A stretch of DNA of 64,000 bases. Origin: Donghicola tyrosinivorans (GTDB lineage Bacteria; Pseudomonadota; Alphaproteobacteria; Rhodobacterales; Rhodobacteraceae). The notes below the pieces were generated by a model. The model was given only the letters and a program-made list of their open reading frames with translations. It had not been told where the DNA came from and ran no database searches. Numbering within the stretch: position 1 is the stretch's first letter; each line of letters begins with the position of its first letter. The position numbers and the translations under genes are program-made. Below are positions 25,921 to 34,012 of the stretch, in pieces. The stretch covers positions 1 through 64,000 of the forward strand of contig NZ_PVTQ01000012.1 in NCBI RefSeq assembly GCF_003003355.1. The letters run 5' to 3'.

Positions 25921-27104
25921 TGTTTTCCAACCTCAAACCCCAACCCGCAGATAAAATTCTGGCGCTGATGGCAGCGTACCGCGAAGACCCTCGCGACCAG
26001 AAGATCGACCTTGGCGTCGGCGTCTACAAAAACGCCGAGGGCGTCACCCCCGTGATGCGCGCCATTAAAGCTGCCGAAAAGCAGCTGTGGGAAGTTGAGA
26101 CTACCAAAGCCTACACCGGTCTGGCGGGCGATCCCGGCTTTAACGACGCGATGATCAAGCTGGTGCTTGGCGGCGTTGTGGCCCGTGACCGTATCGCAGC
26201 CGTAGCCACCCCCGGCGGCACCGGCGCCGTGCGTCAGGGCTTTGAAGCCATCAAACTGGCCAACCCCGATGCCCGCGTTTTCGTGTCGGACCCCACTTGG
26301 CCCAACCACCTGAGCATCCTGAAGTTCATCGGCATGCCCACCGTCAGCTATCGCTACTTCGACGAGGCCACCGGCGGCGTCGATTTCGACGGCATGATGG
26401 ATGACCTGAACCAGCTGAAAGCGGGCGACGTTGTGCTGCTGCACGGCTGCTGCCACAACCCGACCGGCGCGAACCTGACCATCGAGCAGTTCCAGACTGT
26501 CGTGGACAAGCTGAACGAACTCGGCGCGCTGCCCATGATCGACATCGCCTATCAGGGCTTTGGTGACGGTCTGGAAGAAGACGCCGCAGCCACCCGTCTG
26601 GTCGCACAAAGCTGCCCCGAAGTGATCATCGCGGCCAGCTGCTCGAAGAACTTCGGCATCTACCGCGAGCGTACCGGCTGCCTGTTGGCGATCTCGGAAA
26701 CTGCCGCGCAGACCCCCAATACGCAGGGTACGCTGGCGTTCCTGAACCGCCAGAACTACAGCTTCCCGCCGGATCACGGCGCGCGTCTGGTCACCATGAT
26801 CCTGAATGACGACGCCCTCTACAATGAGTGGAAGACCGAGCTGGAAGAGGTTCGCCTGTCCATGCTGGGTCTGCGTGAATCGCTGGCTGGTGAACTGAAG
26901 CGCCTGTCGAACTCGGACCGTTTTGACTTTGTGGCCCGTCACCGTGGCATGTTCTCGCGTCTGGGCCTGTCGCCCGAGCTGGTCGAGAAGCTGCGCGCAG
27001 ACTTCGGCATCTACATGGTCGGTGATTCGCGGATCAACATCGCAGGTCTGAACAAGACCACCGTTCCCCTGCTGGCGGACGCCATCATCAAAGCGGGTGG
27101 ATGA
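25920..27104 (+). CDS. Aromatic amino acid/aspartate aminotransferase (class I, TyrB/AspC type)
   Basis: 394 residues, PLP enzyme of family I-alpha. It starts MFSNLKPQPADKILALMAAYREDPR, as AspC/TyrB proteins do, and has HGCCHNPTG for cofactor positioning, IDIAYQGFGDGLEED and the PLP lysine in SCSKNFGIYRERTG. TyrB and AspC cannot be separated from sequence alone; aromatic or cysteine transamination is plausible next to the mercaptopyruvate sulfurtransferase. Its ATG is built from the last A of the sseA stop. A strong terminator follows at 27197. Confidence 0.93.
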   Translation: MFSNLKPQPADKILALMAAYREDPRDQKIDLGVGVYKNAEGVTPVMRAIKAAEKQLWEVETTKAYTGLAGDPGFNDAMIKLVLGGVVARDRIAAVATPGGTGAVRQGFEAIKLANPDARVFVSDPTWPNHLSILKFIGMPTVSYRYFDEATGGVDFDGMMDDLNQLKAGDVVLLHGCCHNPTGANLTIEQFQTVVDKLNELGALPMIDIAYQGFGDGLEEDAAATRLVAQSCPEVIIAASCSKNFGIYRERTGCLLAISETAAQTPNTQGTLAFLNRQNYSFPPDHGARLVTMILNDDALYNEWKTELEEVRLSMLGLRESLAGELKRLSNSDRFDFVARHRGMFSRLGLSPELVEKLRADFGIYMVGDSRINIAGLNKTTVPLLADAIIKAGG

Positions 27105-27196
27105 ATTTTTCCCGAAAAGGGTCTTGGAAAGATCACGCATTCCATTATCTGAATGCCTGAACGGACCGGAACCTTGCTGGGACACAAAGCCTCAGA

Positions 27197-27230
27197 AATG
27201 CCGGCACCCTTCGGGTCGCCGGCATTTTTC
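27197..27230 (+). terminator. Rho-independent terminator of the sseA-aminotransferase operon
   Basis: AATGCCGGC and GCCGGCATT pair around an inner ACCC-TTC-GGGT stem, followed by TTTC. Confidence 0.85.
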
Positions 27231-27289
27231 ATGTCGGTCCATATTTCTTTCGCCCCGCAGATCGCGGGCCCGCATACAGGATCTGACTG

Positions 27290-27664
27290 ATGAAAACCGA
27301 AACCACCGAGACCGGCACTCTGGAAACTTGGACCGTGGACGAAGTGCAAAAGGCCTTCGACGCGGACAGCATCGTCATCATCGATGTCCGCACACCGCAG
27401 GAATACATGTTCGAACACATTGAGGGCGCGCTCTTGATGCCGCTGTCGTTCTTCAAACCCGCCAAGCTGCCCTGCCAGACGGGCAAGCGGATTGTGTTCC
27501 ACTGTGGCTCGGGGATGCGGTCGGAACGGGTGGCACGCATCGCGCTTGAGGCAGGCCTTGGTCCCATCGCCCATATGGAGGGCGGCTTTGGCGCGTGGAA
27601 AGCGGCGGGCAAACCCTACATGGGCACCGACATGGCCACCGGCGCTCCCCAGCGCAAAGCCTGA
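27290..27664 (+). CDS. Single-domain rhodanese-like sulfurtransferase
   Basis: 124 residues, one rhodanese domain. IIDVRTPQEYMFEHIEGA is the usual first motif and HCGSGMRSERVA the active-site loop with the catalytic Cys. No signal peptide, so cytosolic. Probably monocistronic, between two terminators, 186 bp downstream of the aminotransferase gene. Confidence 0.92.
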   Translation: MKTETTETGTLETWTVDEVQKAFDADSIVIIDVRTPQEYMFEHIEGALLMPLSFFKPAKLPCQTGKRIVFHCGSGMRSERVARIALEAGLGPIAHMEGGFGAWKAAGKPYMGTDMATGAPQRKA

Positions 27665-27680
27665 CCGATCCACAAAAGAA

Positions 27681-27708
27681 ATCGGGCGCCCATGAGGCGC
27701 CCGATCTG
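27681..27708. terminator. Bidirectional terminator between rhodanese and amtB
   Basis: ATCGGGCGCC, loop CATGA, GGCGCCCGAT: a perfect 10-bp stem between convergent genes, followed by CTGCTTT on the plus strand and TTTCTTTTG on the minus strand. Confidence 0.88.
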
Positions 27709-27731
27709 CTTTCCGATAGTCGAAGGTCTGA

Positions 27732-29066
27732 TTAGAGCTTCGAGAATTCGGGGTAGGCTTCCATGCCCAGTTCGGCTTTGTCCAGACCGTTGATCTCGTC
27801 TTCTTCGCTGACGCGCAGACCCATGACCATGTTCAGGATGAACCAAACCACTGCCGAAGCGACTACGGTGAAGATACCGACAACAACGATGCCGTAGATC
27901 TGTGCGCCGAAGCTTGCATCGGGGTTGGTCAGAGCGACTGCCAGAGTACCCCAGATGCCGCAGCACAGGTGAACCGGGATCGCACCAACAACATCGTCGA
28001 TCTTCAGCTTGTCCAGCAGGGGAACAACGAAGACAACCAGAACACCACCGACGCCACCGATCAGGGTCGCTGCGCCCAGAGTGGGGGTCAGCGGTTCTGC
28101 GGTGATCGACACCAGACCAGCCAGCGCGCCGTTCAGAACCATGGTCAGGTCAGGCTTTTTGTACATGACTTGGGTCAGGATCAGGGCAACGATCGAACCA
28201 CCAGCTGCTGCTGCGTTGGTGTTGGAGAAGATACGGCTGATGTCAGCAACGTCACCAACAGTACCCATGGCCAGCTGCGAACCGCCGTTGAAGCCGAACC
28301 AACCCAGCCACAGGATGAACGTACCCAGAGTTGCGAGGGTCAGGTTCGAACCGGGGAAGGGAACAACGCGACCGTCTTTGGTGTATTTACCGATACGGGG
28401 ACCAAGGATCAGAGCGCCGGTCAGAGCCGCCCAACCACCAACCGAGTGCACAACGGTCGAGCCTGCGAAGTCCAGGAAGCCGCCAGCGTCCAGGAAGCCA
28501 CCGCCCCATTTCCACGATGCCTGCAGCGGGTAGATGATGCCGGTCAGGATGATGGTGAAAATCAGGAAGGGCCACAGTTTGACGCGCTCGGCCAGAGTAC
28601 CCGAAACGATCGAAGCAGTTGCCGCACAGAACATCAGCTGGAAGAAGAAGTCCGAGCCGGTTGCAGCATAGCTGTAGTCATCGGCTGCGTCGCGGGCAAC
28701 GCCCACAGCTTCCAGAACGCCAACGCCCCAGACGCCGGACAGTACGCCATCAACGGCCCAGGTGCCGAGGGGGTACATCAGGTTGTAGCCGATCAGGTAG
28801 TAGAAAATCGCGGACAGCGAGAACAGCGCAACGTTCTTGGTACACTGCATCGCCACGTTCTTCGAGCGCACAAGGCCCGCTTCCAACATCGCAAAGCCGG
28901 CAGCCATAAAGAACACGAGGAAGCCGCCAACCAGGAACAGCAGCGAGTTCAGGATAAAGATGCTGTCGGTGCTGGCATCAACGCCGGGAGTGGCATCTTG
29001 CGCCAGACCCAGAGTCGGCAGGGCAGCAACGGCTGCGGCCAACGGGAGAGTCTTGATAAGTTTCAT
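27732..29066 (-). CDS. amtB: Ammonium transporter
   Basis: 444-residue inner-membrane ammonium channel with a signal peptide (MKLIKTLPLAAAVAALPTLGLAQ) and eleven helices. The twin-histidine pore residues are in STVVHSVGGWAAL and IPVHLCCGIWG; the ammonium recruitment region is FFMAAGFAMLEAGLVRSKN. It follows glnK by 30 bp on the minus strand, the classical glnK-amtB pair in which GlnK blocks the channel under nitrogen excess. Codon use is narrow, as in strongly expressed genes. Confidence 0.97.
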   Translation of the reverse strand: MKLIKTLPLAAAVAALPTLGLAQDATPGVDASTDSIFILNSLLFLVGGFLVFFMAAGFAMLEAGLVRSKNVAMQCTKNVALFSLSAIFYYLIGYNLMYPLGTWAVDGVLSGVWGVGVLEAVGVARDAADDYSYAATGSDFFFQLMFCAATASIVSGTLAERVKLWPFLIFTIILTGIIYPLQASWKWGGGFLDAGGFLDFAGSTVVHSVGGWAALTGALILGPRIGKYTKDGRVVPFPGSNLTLATLGTFILWLGWFGFNGGSQLAMGTVGDVADISRIFSNTNAAAAGGSIVALILTQVMYKKPDLTMVLNGALAGLVSITAEPLTPTLGAATLIGGVGGVLVVFVVPLLDKLKIDDVVGAIPVHLCCGIWGTLAVALTNPDASFGAQIYGIVVVGIFTVVASAVVWFILNMVMGLRVSEEDEINGLDKAELGMEAYPEFSKL

Positions 29067-29096
29067 GATATCAATCGTTCCTATTGTAAGTACGCT

Positions 29097-29435
29097 TTAC
29101 AGTGCGTCTTCGTTAGTTTCGCCGGTCCGGACACGCAGAGCCTGCTGCAGGTCCAGAACGAAAACCTTGCCGTCGCCGATCTTGTCGGTCTTGGCGGTTT
29201 TCTGGATTGTGTCGACAACCTGATCGGCCATGGATGCGCTGCATGCGATCTCAAGTTTGATCTTCGGAACGAAGTTCACGGCATACTCGGCACCACGGTA
29301 AATTTCGGTGTGACCCGACTGCGAGCCGAAGCCTTTGATCTCGGTCACCATCATGCCGCGTACGCCGATTGCGGTCAGCGCCTCGCGGACCTCCTCCAGC
29401 TTGAACGGCTTGATTGTAGCAATGATGAATTTCAC
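29097..29435 (-). CDS. glnK: PII nitrogen regulatory protein
   Basis: 112 residues, trimeric PII signal protein. I start at the GTG at 29435, preceded by GAGAGGGG. That gives the standard MKFIIATIKPFKLEEVREAL N-terminus and puts the uridylylation tyrosine at position 51 in GHTEIYRGAEY. The C-terminal signature is GDGKVFVLDLQQALRVRTGE. Called glnK rather than glnB because amtB follows directly. Confidence 0.96.
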   Translation of the reverse strand: MKFIIATIKPFKLEEVREALTAIGVRGMMVTEIKGFGSQSGHTEIYRGAEYAVNFVPKIKLEIACSASMADQVVDTIQKTAKTDKIGDGKVFVLDLQQALRVRTGETNEDAL

Positions 29436-29539
29436 CTCTGTCCCCTCTCGTTGGCAGGCATAACTGCGGGTTGCAGAGGCAGAAAACGCGTGAATCCGTC
29501 CGAAATCCAAGTTCCCGCAGCGAAATCTGAGCGAGAACT

Positions 29540-29600
29540 GAAGCTATATGATTAAAAAATGTGCAGTTATTAAAAAATGCATAATTTTTAATCAGCAAGC
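29540..29600. promoter_or_regulatory. AT-rich segment with repeated ATTAAAAAATG
   Basis: ATTAAAAAATG occurs at 29551-29561 and again at 29569-29579, with an 18-bp period, followed by the mirror AATTTTTAAT at 29582. The segment lies in the 250-bp divergent gap between glnK and the penicillin-binding protein. The composition is strikingly AT-rich for this genome. It probably holds the glnK promoter; I could not find a clean sigma-54 or NtrC site. Confidence 0.5.
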
Positions 29601-29685
29601 AAACGATCAAAAGTTCATGAGTGCCTCTACATTGGGGTAAGAGTTCGGTAAATTGCACGCGAAAATACAAACGAGCAGACCCGAA

Positions 29686-31845
29686 ATGACCCAGAATGGC
29701 CGCGACTCCCGCCGACTCGTTGCAGACCGGCGCCCCGCTCCTGGTGGCACTCCTTCGAAGAAACCGCGCAAACCTGCGGTGAAAAAGCGGAAAACTTCCG
29801 CGCGACCCCCACGCAAGGGGGGGATCATTAGCAGATTCTTCGGATTTATCTTCGGGCTGATCTGGGGCTTTGGCTGGCGCGTCAGCATGATTGTCGCCCT
29901 GCTGGTCGGTGCGGGTGTGCTGTATTATTACGCATCGCTTCCCAATGTCTCGGCGCTAGTAGACGGACGCGCCAAGGGCTCGGTCACTTTGATGGACCGC
30001 GACGGCAAGGTCTTTGCGTGGCGCGGCGAGCAGTTCGGCGGCATGATTACGGCCAGCACGGTCTCTCCCTATCTGCGCGATGCGGTGATCGCGACGGAAG
30101 ACCGTCGTTTTTACCTGCACCCGGGTGTGGACCCGATCGGTGTGGCCAGCGCGGTCAAGATCAACCTCAGCGAAGGGCGCGGTCCGCTGTCGGGCCATGG
30201 TGGCTCGACCATCACCCAGCAGACCGCAAAGCTGCTTTGTCTTGGCAACCCCTATGATCCGACCACCGGCCAGACCGAAGCGGATTATGAGGCCGACTGC
30301 CGCGTCAGCACCCTATGGCGCAAGATCACCGAAGCCACCTATGCGCTGGCGATGGAGGCCAAGTACTCGAAGGACGAAATTCTTACCATCTACCTGAACC
30401 GCGCGTTTCTGGGTGCAGGCACGCGGGGCTTTGAGGCCGCCGCGCAGCGGTATTTTGGTAAGTCTGCCGCACAGGTGAACCCCGCCGAGGCGGCCATGCT
30501 GGCGGGCCTTCTGAAGGCCCCCACGCGCTATGCCCCGACCAACAATCTGGAACGTTCCCAGCAGCGGGCGAACATCATCGTCGGATTGATGGAGGATCAG
30601 GGTTACCTGACACCGGCACAAGCCAACACAGCCCGCAGCAATCCCGCCCAACTGTCCGACGCGGCAGAGGCGAAGGCGGGCGGCTATTTTGCCGACTGGG
30701 TCATGTCTGACGGGCCCGACTACTTTACCCGCAACACCACCGAAGACGTCCTGATCAAGACAACCCTTGATCAACGCATCCAGACCGCGGCGGAAGATGC
30801 GATGAAGTACATCTTCGAGAACAAAGTCAAAGAAGGATCCAAAGCGCAGGCGGCGATCATCGTCATGAGCGCGGATGGTGCTGTCCGCGCCATGGTGGGC
30901 GGCCGCAAAACCAAGGTCAGCGGCGTCTTTAACCGCGCGACCACGGCGAAACGCCAGACCGGCTCGGCGTTCAAACCCTTTGTCTACGCTGCGGCGCTGG
31001 AACTGGGGCATCACTACAACTCGACCGTCGTGGACGAGCCCTACACCCTCGACATCCCCGGCTCTGGCCCGTGGAGCCCCGAGAACTACACCCGCAAGCA
31101 CTACGGGCAGGTCACGCTGGAATATGCGCTAGCAAACTCGCTGAACGTGCCTGCTGTGAAGGTGTCCGAGGCCGTGGGCCGCGATAACGTGCGCCAGATT
31201 GCATCGGACTTCGGCATTCAAAGCGATCTGGCCGCAGGTCCCGCTTTGGCGCTTGGGGCCTCTGAGGCCACATTGATCGAGGTTGTCGGGGCCTATGCGG
31301 GCATCCTGAACGGTGGCAGTTCGGTGAAACCGTACGGTCTGACCGAGCTGACCTTGATGGGCGATGACACCCCGCTGATGGATGCCGACGGCGGTATTGG
31401 CGAGCGTGTGATCCGCGAAGAAGCCGCGCGTGAGCTGATCTATATGATGTCAAAAGTGGTCAGCGAAGGCAGCGGCCAGCGCGCGCGTCTTCCCGACCGC
31501 GAAGCAGCTGGCAAGACCGGCACCACCTCGGCGGCGCGGGATGCGTGGTTCGTGGGCTTTACTGCCGATTACGTGGCGGGTGTCTGGATGGGCTATGACG
31601 ACAACACCCCCCTTAGCGGCGTCACCGGCGGCGGTCTGCCCGCCGAAATCTGGCACGAGGTCATGGTCCGCGTTCACGAAGGGCTGCCTCCGCGCCCGCT
31701 GCCCATGTTGCGCCCTGCCCCTGCGGCACAGGCCCCTGTCACAACCCAGCGTCAGGTGCCACGCGCCCCGCAGCAAAACAGCGATCCGCTTGGGCAGGCA
31801 CTGTCTGACGTGCTGAACTCGCTGTTCGGCGGCGGACGGAACTAA
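29686..31845 (+). CDS. Class A penicillin-binding protein (transglycosylase/transpeptidase)
   Basis: 719-residue bifunctional peptidoglycan synthase. A basic N-terminal cytoplasmic tail (about 45 residues rich in R, K and P) leads into one membrane helix near residue 60-80. The GT51 domain (90-270) has ATEDRRFYLHPGVD and GGSTITQQTAK. The transpeptidase domain has the SxxK serine in RQTGSAFKP, SxN in NSLNVPAVK, and KTGTTSAARDAW. The end is Pro- and Gln-rich. I start at the ATG at 29686; an upstream TTG at 29653 is weaker. It resembles PBP1A/2D types. Divergent from glnK. Confidence 0.93.
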   Translation: MTQNGRDSRRLVADRRPAPGGTPSKKPRKPAVKKRKTSARPPRKGGIISRFFGFIFGLIWGFGWRVSMIVALLVGAGVLYYYASLPNVSALVDGRAKGSVTLMDRDGKVFAWRGEQFGGMITASTVSPYLRDAVIATEDRRFYLHPGVDPIGVASAVKINLSEGRGPLSGHGGSTITQQTAKLLCLGNPYDPTTGQTEADYEADCRVSTLWRKITEATYALAMEAKYSKDEILTIYLNRAFLGAGTRGFEAAAQRYFGKSAAQVNPAEAAMLAGLLKAPTRYAPTNNLERSQQRANIIVGLMEDQGYLTPAQANTARSNPAQLSDAAEAKAGGYFADWVMSDGPDYFTRNTTEDVLIKTTLDQRIQTAAEDAMKYIFENKVKEGSKAQAAIIVMSADGAVRAMVGGRKTKVSGVFNRATTAKRQTGSAFKPFVYAAALELGHHYNSTVVDEPYTLDIPGSGPWSPENYTRKHYGQVTLEYALANSLNVPAVKVSEAVGRDNVRQIASDFGIQSDLAAGPALALGASEATLIEVVGAYAGILNGGSSVKPYGLTELTLMGDDTPLMDADGGIGERVIREEAARELIYMMSKVVSEGSGQRARLPDREAAGKTGTTSAARDAWFVGFTADYVAGVWMGYDDNTPLSGVTGGGLPAEIWHEVMVRVHEGLPPRPLPMLRPAPAAQAPVTTQRQVPRAPQQNSDPLGQALSDVLNSLFGGGRN

Positions 31846-31861
31846 GCCGATCACCAACGAA

Positions 31862-31890
31862 AAACGGGGCCGCTTGGCCCCGTTTCTTAT
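31862..31890. terminator. Bidirectional terminator after penicillin-binding protein
   Basis: AAACGGGGCC, loop GCTT, GGCCCCGTTT followed by CTTAT lies between convergent genes; on the minus strand the stem is followed by TTCG. It also touches the stop of the secreted hypothetical protein. Confidence 0.85.
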
Positions 31891-32429
31891 CCTTCGCCTT
31901 GTTCCGTGGCGGCCACGGGAGGTTCGGGCGTCGCTTCGGCATCAATCGCTGCATCCGCGGCCCCGTCGATTTGCGCAGACGTTTCGCCAGTGCTTGCGAC
32001 CTCCGTCGCGGGGGCATCATCGGGCAAAGCTGACATGACATCCGCACTGCCTGAAACCACCCCGTCAGAACTGGCTTTGGTCACATCCTCAGGACAGCGG
32101 TCATATTTGAACGCATAGCCGTCCCAAACCATGATGAGACCGCCGTCGGCGGCATGCACCAACATGGCACGGGCCGACCAAGGGCCGTTCGCCCCTTCGC
32201 ACTGCATGGTATAAAGGCGCGCGTCCATTTCGTTCACGTCGACAGGCAGCGTCATCTCGCACTTATTCTCGACGCCGATAAACTGCGCGCCCTCGATCTT
32301 CAGGGCACCGCCATCCACTCCGACCAGGCTGCAATCAGCATTGGCTGACTGCTTGTACAGCCCATCAAACGCGTTCACCTGCGAGGCCGCGACCGACGCG
32401 ACAAATGCAAGATAAGCCCCTGTCCGCAT
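31887..32429 (-). CDS. Secreted hypothetical protein in the mla cluster
   Basis: 180 residues, family not recognised. The N-terminus is a signal peptide (MRTGAYLAFVASVAASQVNA) and the mature part has four cysteines (DCSLVG, NKCEMTL, MQCEGAN, DRCPEDV), suggesting disulfides in the periplasm. The last 60 residues are low-complexity, rich in Ala, Asp, Glu, Pro and Thr. Its ATG overlaps the mlaC stop (TGATG), so it is coupled to mlaC-mlaA and may act with them at the envelope. The true start is the ATG, not the TTG one codon earlier. Confidence 0.75.
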   Translation of the reverse strand: MRTGAYLAFVASVAASQVNAFDGLYKQSANADCSLVGVDGGALKIEGAQFIGVENKCEMTLPVDVNEMDARLYTMQCEGANGPWSARAMLVHAADGGLIMVWDGYAFKYDRCPEDVTKASSDGVVSGSADVMSALPDDAPATEVASTGETSAQIDGAADAAIDAEATPEPPVAATEQGEG

Positions 32430-33043
32430 CAACCCGCCTTTTTCAGATCCACGATCAACTGATCCAGATTGCCACGGCGCTGATCCAGCATTGCGCCGAT
32501 CTCGTCTCGTTCTGTCAGCAGCAGGTTCACCCCTTCGATGAACATGTTGAAGAACAGATCCTTGCCTGACTGATCCGACACAAGGAAGGTCACATCAAAC
32601 GGGGACGAGCCGGGAATATGGGCCAACGTCCGAACTTCGTAAAAGCTTTTGACCGGCTTGGCGCTTTGCACCTCAAGGCGGCCACCCATGAATTCACGGA
32701 AACGCTTGCCGTATTTGCGGCTGATGTAGCCGGTGAAAGATTGGGTAAAGGCGCTCATCTGAGCGGCGCTGGCGCTGCGGGCATCCACCCCAAGGGCATA
32801 ACGGGCAATCGTCGGAACGTCCGAATACTGGATGAAGATGCGTTCAAACTCGGCGATCATCGCCGCTTCGGATTTGCCCGAAGCAATCACGCTGTTGATC
32901 GAATCAACAACCGTTCCCACCAAGCGCGAAGCTCCGGCCTGATCCAAGGCGAAGGCAGGCAGCGCAGGCGCGATCAATGCGGCAACGGCAGACACCGTAA
33001 AACCACGGCGTGTCATGATAAATTCGGACATAGGTCGTCTCAT
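32429..33043 (-). CDS. mlaC: MlaC/Ttg2D family phospholipid-binding protein
   Basis: Periplasmic carrier of phospholipids between the outer-membrane MlaA and the inner-membrane MlaFEDB complex. The family core is visible: FIQYSDVPTIARYALG, YISRKYGKRFREFMGG, VRTLAHIPGSSPFDVTFLV and FFNMFIEGVNLLLTERDEI. A signal with twin arginines (MTRRGFTVSAVAALIAPALPAFA) begins at the third ATG. The ATG at 33043 overlaps the mlaA stop as ATGA; in-frame ATGs at 33031 and 33016 are alternatives. MlaBDEF genes are not here. Confidence 0.9.
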   Translation of the reverse strand: MRRPMSEFIMTRRGFTVSAVAALIAPALPAFALDQAGASRLVGTVVDSINSVIASGKSEAAMIAEFERIFIQYSDVPTIARYALGVDARSASAAQMSAFTQSFTGYISRKYGKRFREFMGGRLEVQSAKPVKSFYEVRTLAHIPGSSPFDVTFLVSDQSGKDLFFNMFIEGVNLLLTERDEIGAMLDQRRGNLDQLIVDLKKAG

Positions 33044-33825
33044 TCTAATGCAGCGTAAGGATCCGCGTAGGGATCCAAAGTGGGGTCAGCGGCCGTGTCG
33101 GCATAGGGATCGTCGTATGCGGTCTCGTCTGCGATGGCAGACATGCCCAGTTCATAGCGACGGTTTTGAAGATAAACCGAACGAAGCTGCGCGTAACTAT
33201 CCGCGCTTTCATAAAGTGTTGAACTTATCGTGTTGTCGAAGCGGTAGCGATCCCCCAGCACATCCGCGACCTTGATCCCCCGCGTCACGGGGATGGCCTC
33301 TGGCGGGAACATCAAGCCAAGCGGGTTGATCACCGCATCAACTACCTTGCCCACGGTGTCCCGCTCGGTCGAGGGGCCAAGAACGGGCAGTTGAATATAG
33401 GCCCCTTCACGGGCACCCCAGACATGCAAGGTTTCACCGAAATCAGCGGACTGCTTGGTCAGCCCCATATTAGCCGCCGGATCAAAGATGCCCGCGATCC
33501 CGACGGTCGAGTTGATGACAAAGCGAAGGGTGTTGTTCACCACCAGCTCGGCATCGGCCTGCAAGACGCCATTCACGACCGTGGAGGGTAGCGAAAGGTT
33601 GCTGGCCACATTCGCAACACCCACACGAGCAGGCTCGGGCAATGCTTTGCCGTAAGCCATCGCAGCAGGGCGCAGCACATTGGTATCCATGCGCTTGGAC
33701 ATCTCATGGATTTTGCGGTTGCGCTGCTCATAAGGGTCGGCAAAATTCTGGCCAGGCTCTGGCGTTGCACAGGCCGCCAATGTCGCCAGCGCCGCACCCA
33801 AAAACGCCTTTGCAAAAATCTGCAT
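33040..33825 (-). CDS. mlaA: MlaA/VacJ family lipoprotein
   Basis: 261 residues, outer-membrane lipoprotein that removes misplaced phospholipids from the outer leaflet. The lipobox is LAAC with lipidated C19. The conserved DPYEQRNRKIHEMS, NLSLPSTVVNGVLQ, VGIAGIFDPA and HVWGAREGAYIQLPVLGPSTERDTVG blocks are those of VacJ. The C-terminal tail is an acidic repeat of DPYAD units that I do not find in classical MlaA. First gene of mlaA-mlaC and the secreted protein. Confidence 0.94.
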   Translation of the reverse strand: MQIFAKAFLGAALATLAACATPEPGQNFADPYEQRNRKIHEMSKRMDTNVLRPAAMAYGKALPEPARVGVANVASNLSLPSTVVNGVLQADAELVVNNTLRFVINSTVGIAGIFDPAANMGLTKQSADFGETLHVWGAREGAYIQLPVLGPSTERDTVGKVVDAVINPLGLMFPPEAIPVTRGIKVADVLGDRYRFDNTISSTLYESADSYAQLRSVYLQNRRYELGMSAIADETAYDDPYADTAADPTLDPYADPYAALE

Positions 33826-34012
33826 CCAAAAAGTCCCTCTTTAGCAAAATACTAAGATGTATCGCCCACATGTGTTGCGGTGAGTCCTAAGGCTTAATTC
33901 GGGAAATCCTAGAGGGTGGATGGTTTTTCTTTGGATATTGTGTTTAATCAGCGACGATTTTTCATGGTAGCGTGCGTGAAAACCACGCTCTGTATTAAGG
34001 TTATTATTTAGG

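Noticed and set aside
25515-27185. A 556-codon open frame antisense to the aminotransferase and sseA
   Set aside because: Spans coupled, well-identified genes; no ribosome site, no domain. GC-rich third codon positions create such long antisense frames.
27969-29555. A 528-codon open frame antisense to amtB and glnK
   Set aside because: It covers two well-conserved genes on the other strand, and its protein is Gln- and Asn-rich with no recognisable motif, as expected from the codon bias of the real genes.
29436-29685. Sigma-54 or NtrC site for glnK
   Set aside because: Searched by eye on the minus strand; no TGGCAC-N5-TTGCA or paired GCAC/GTGC site was found.
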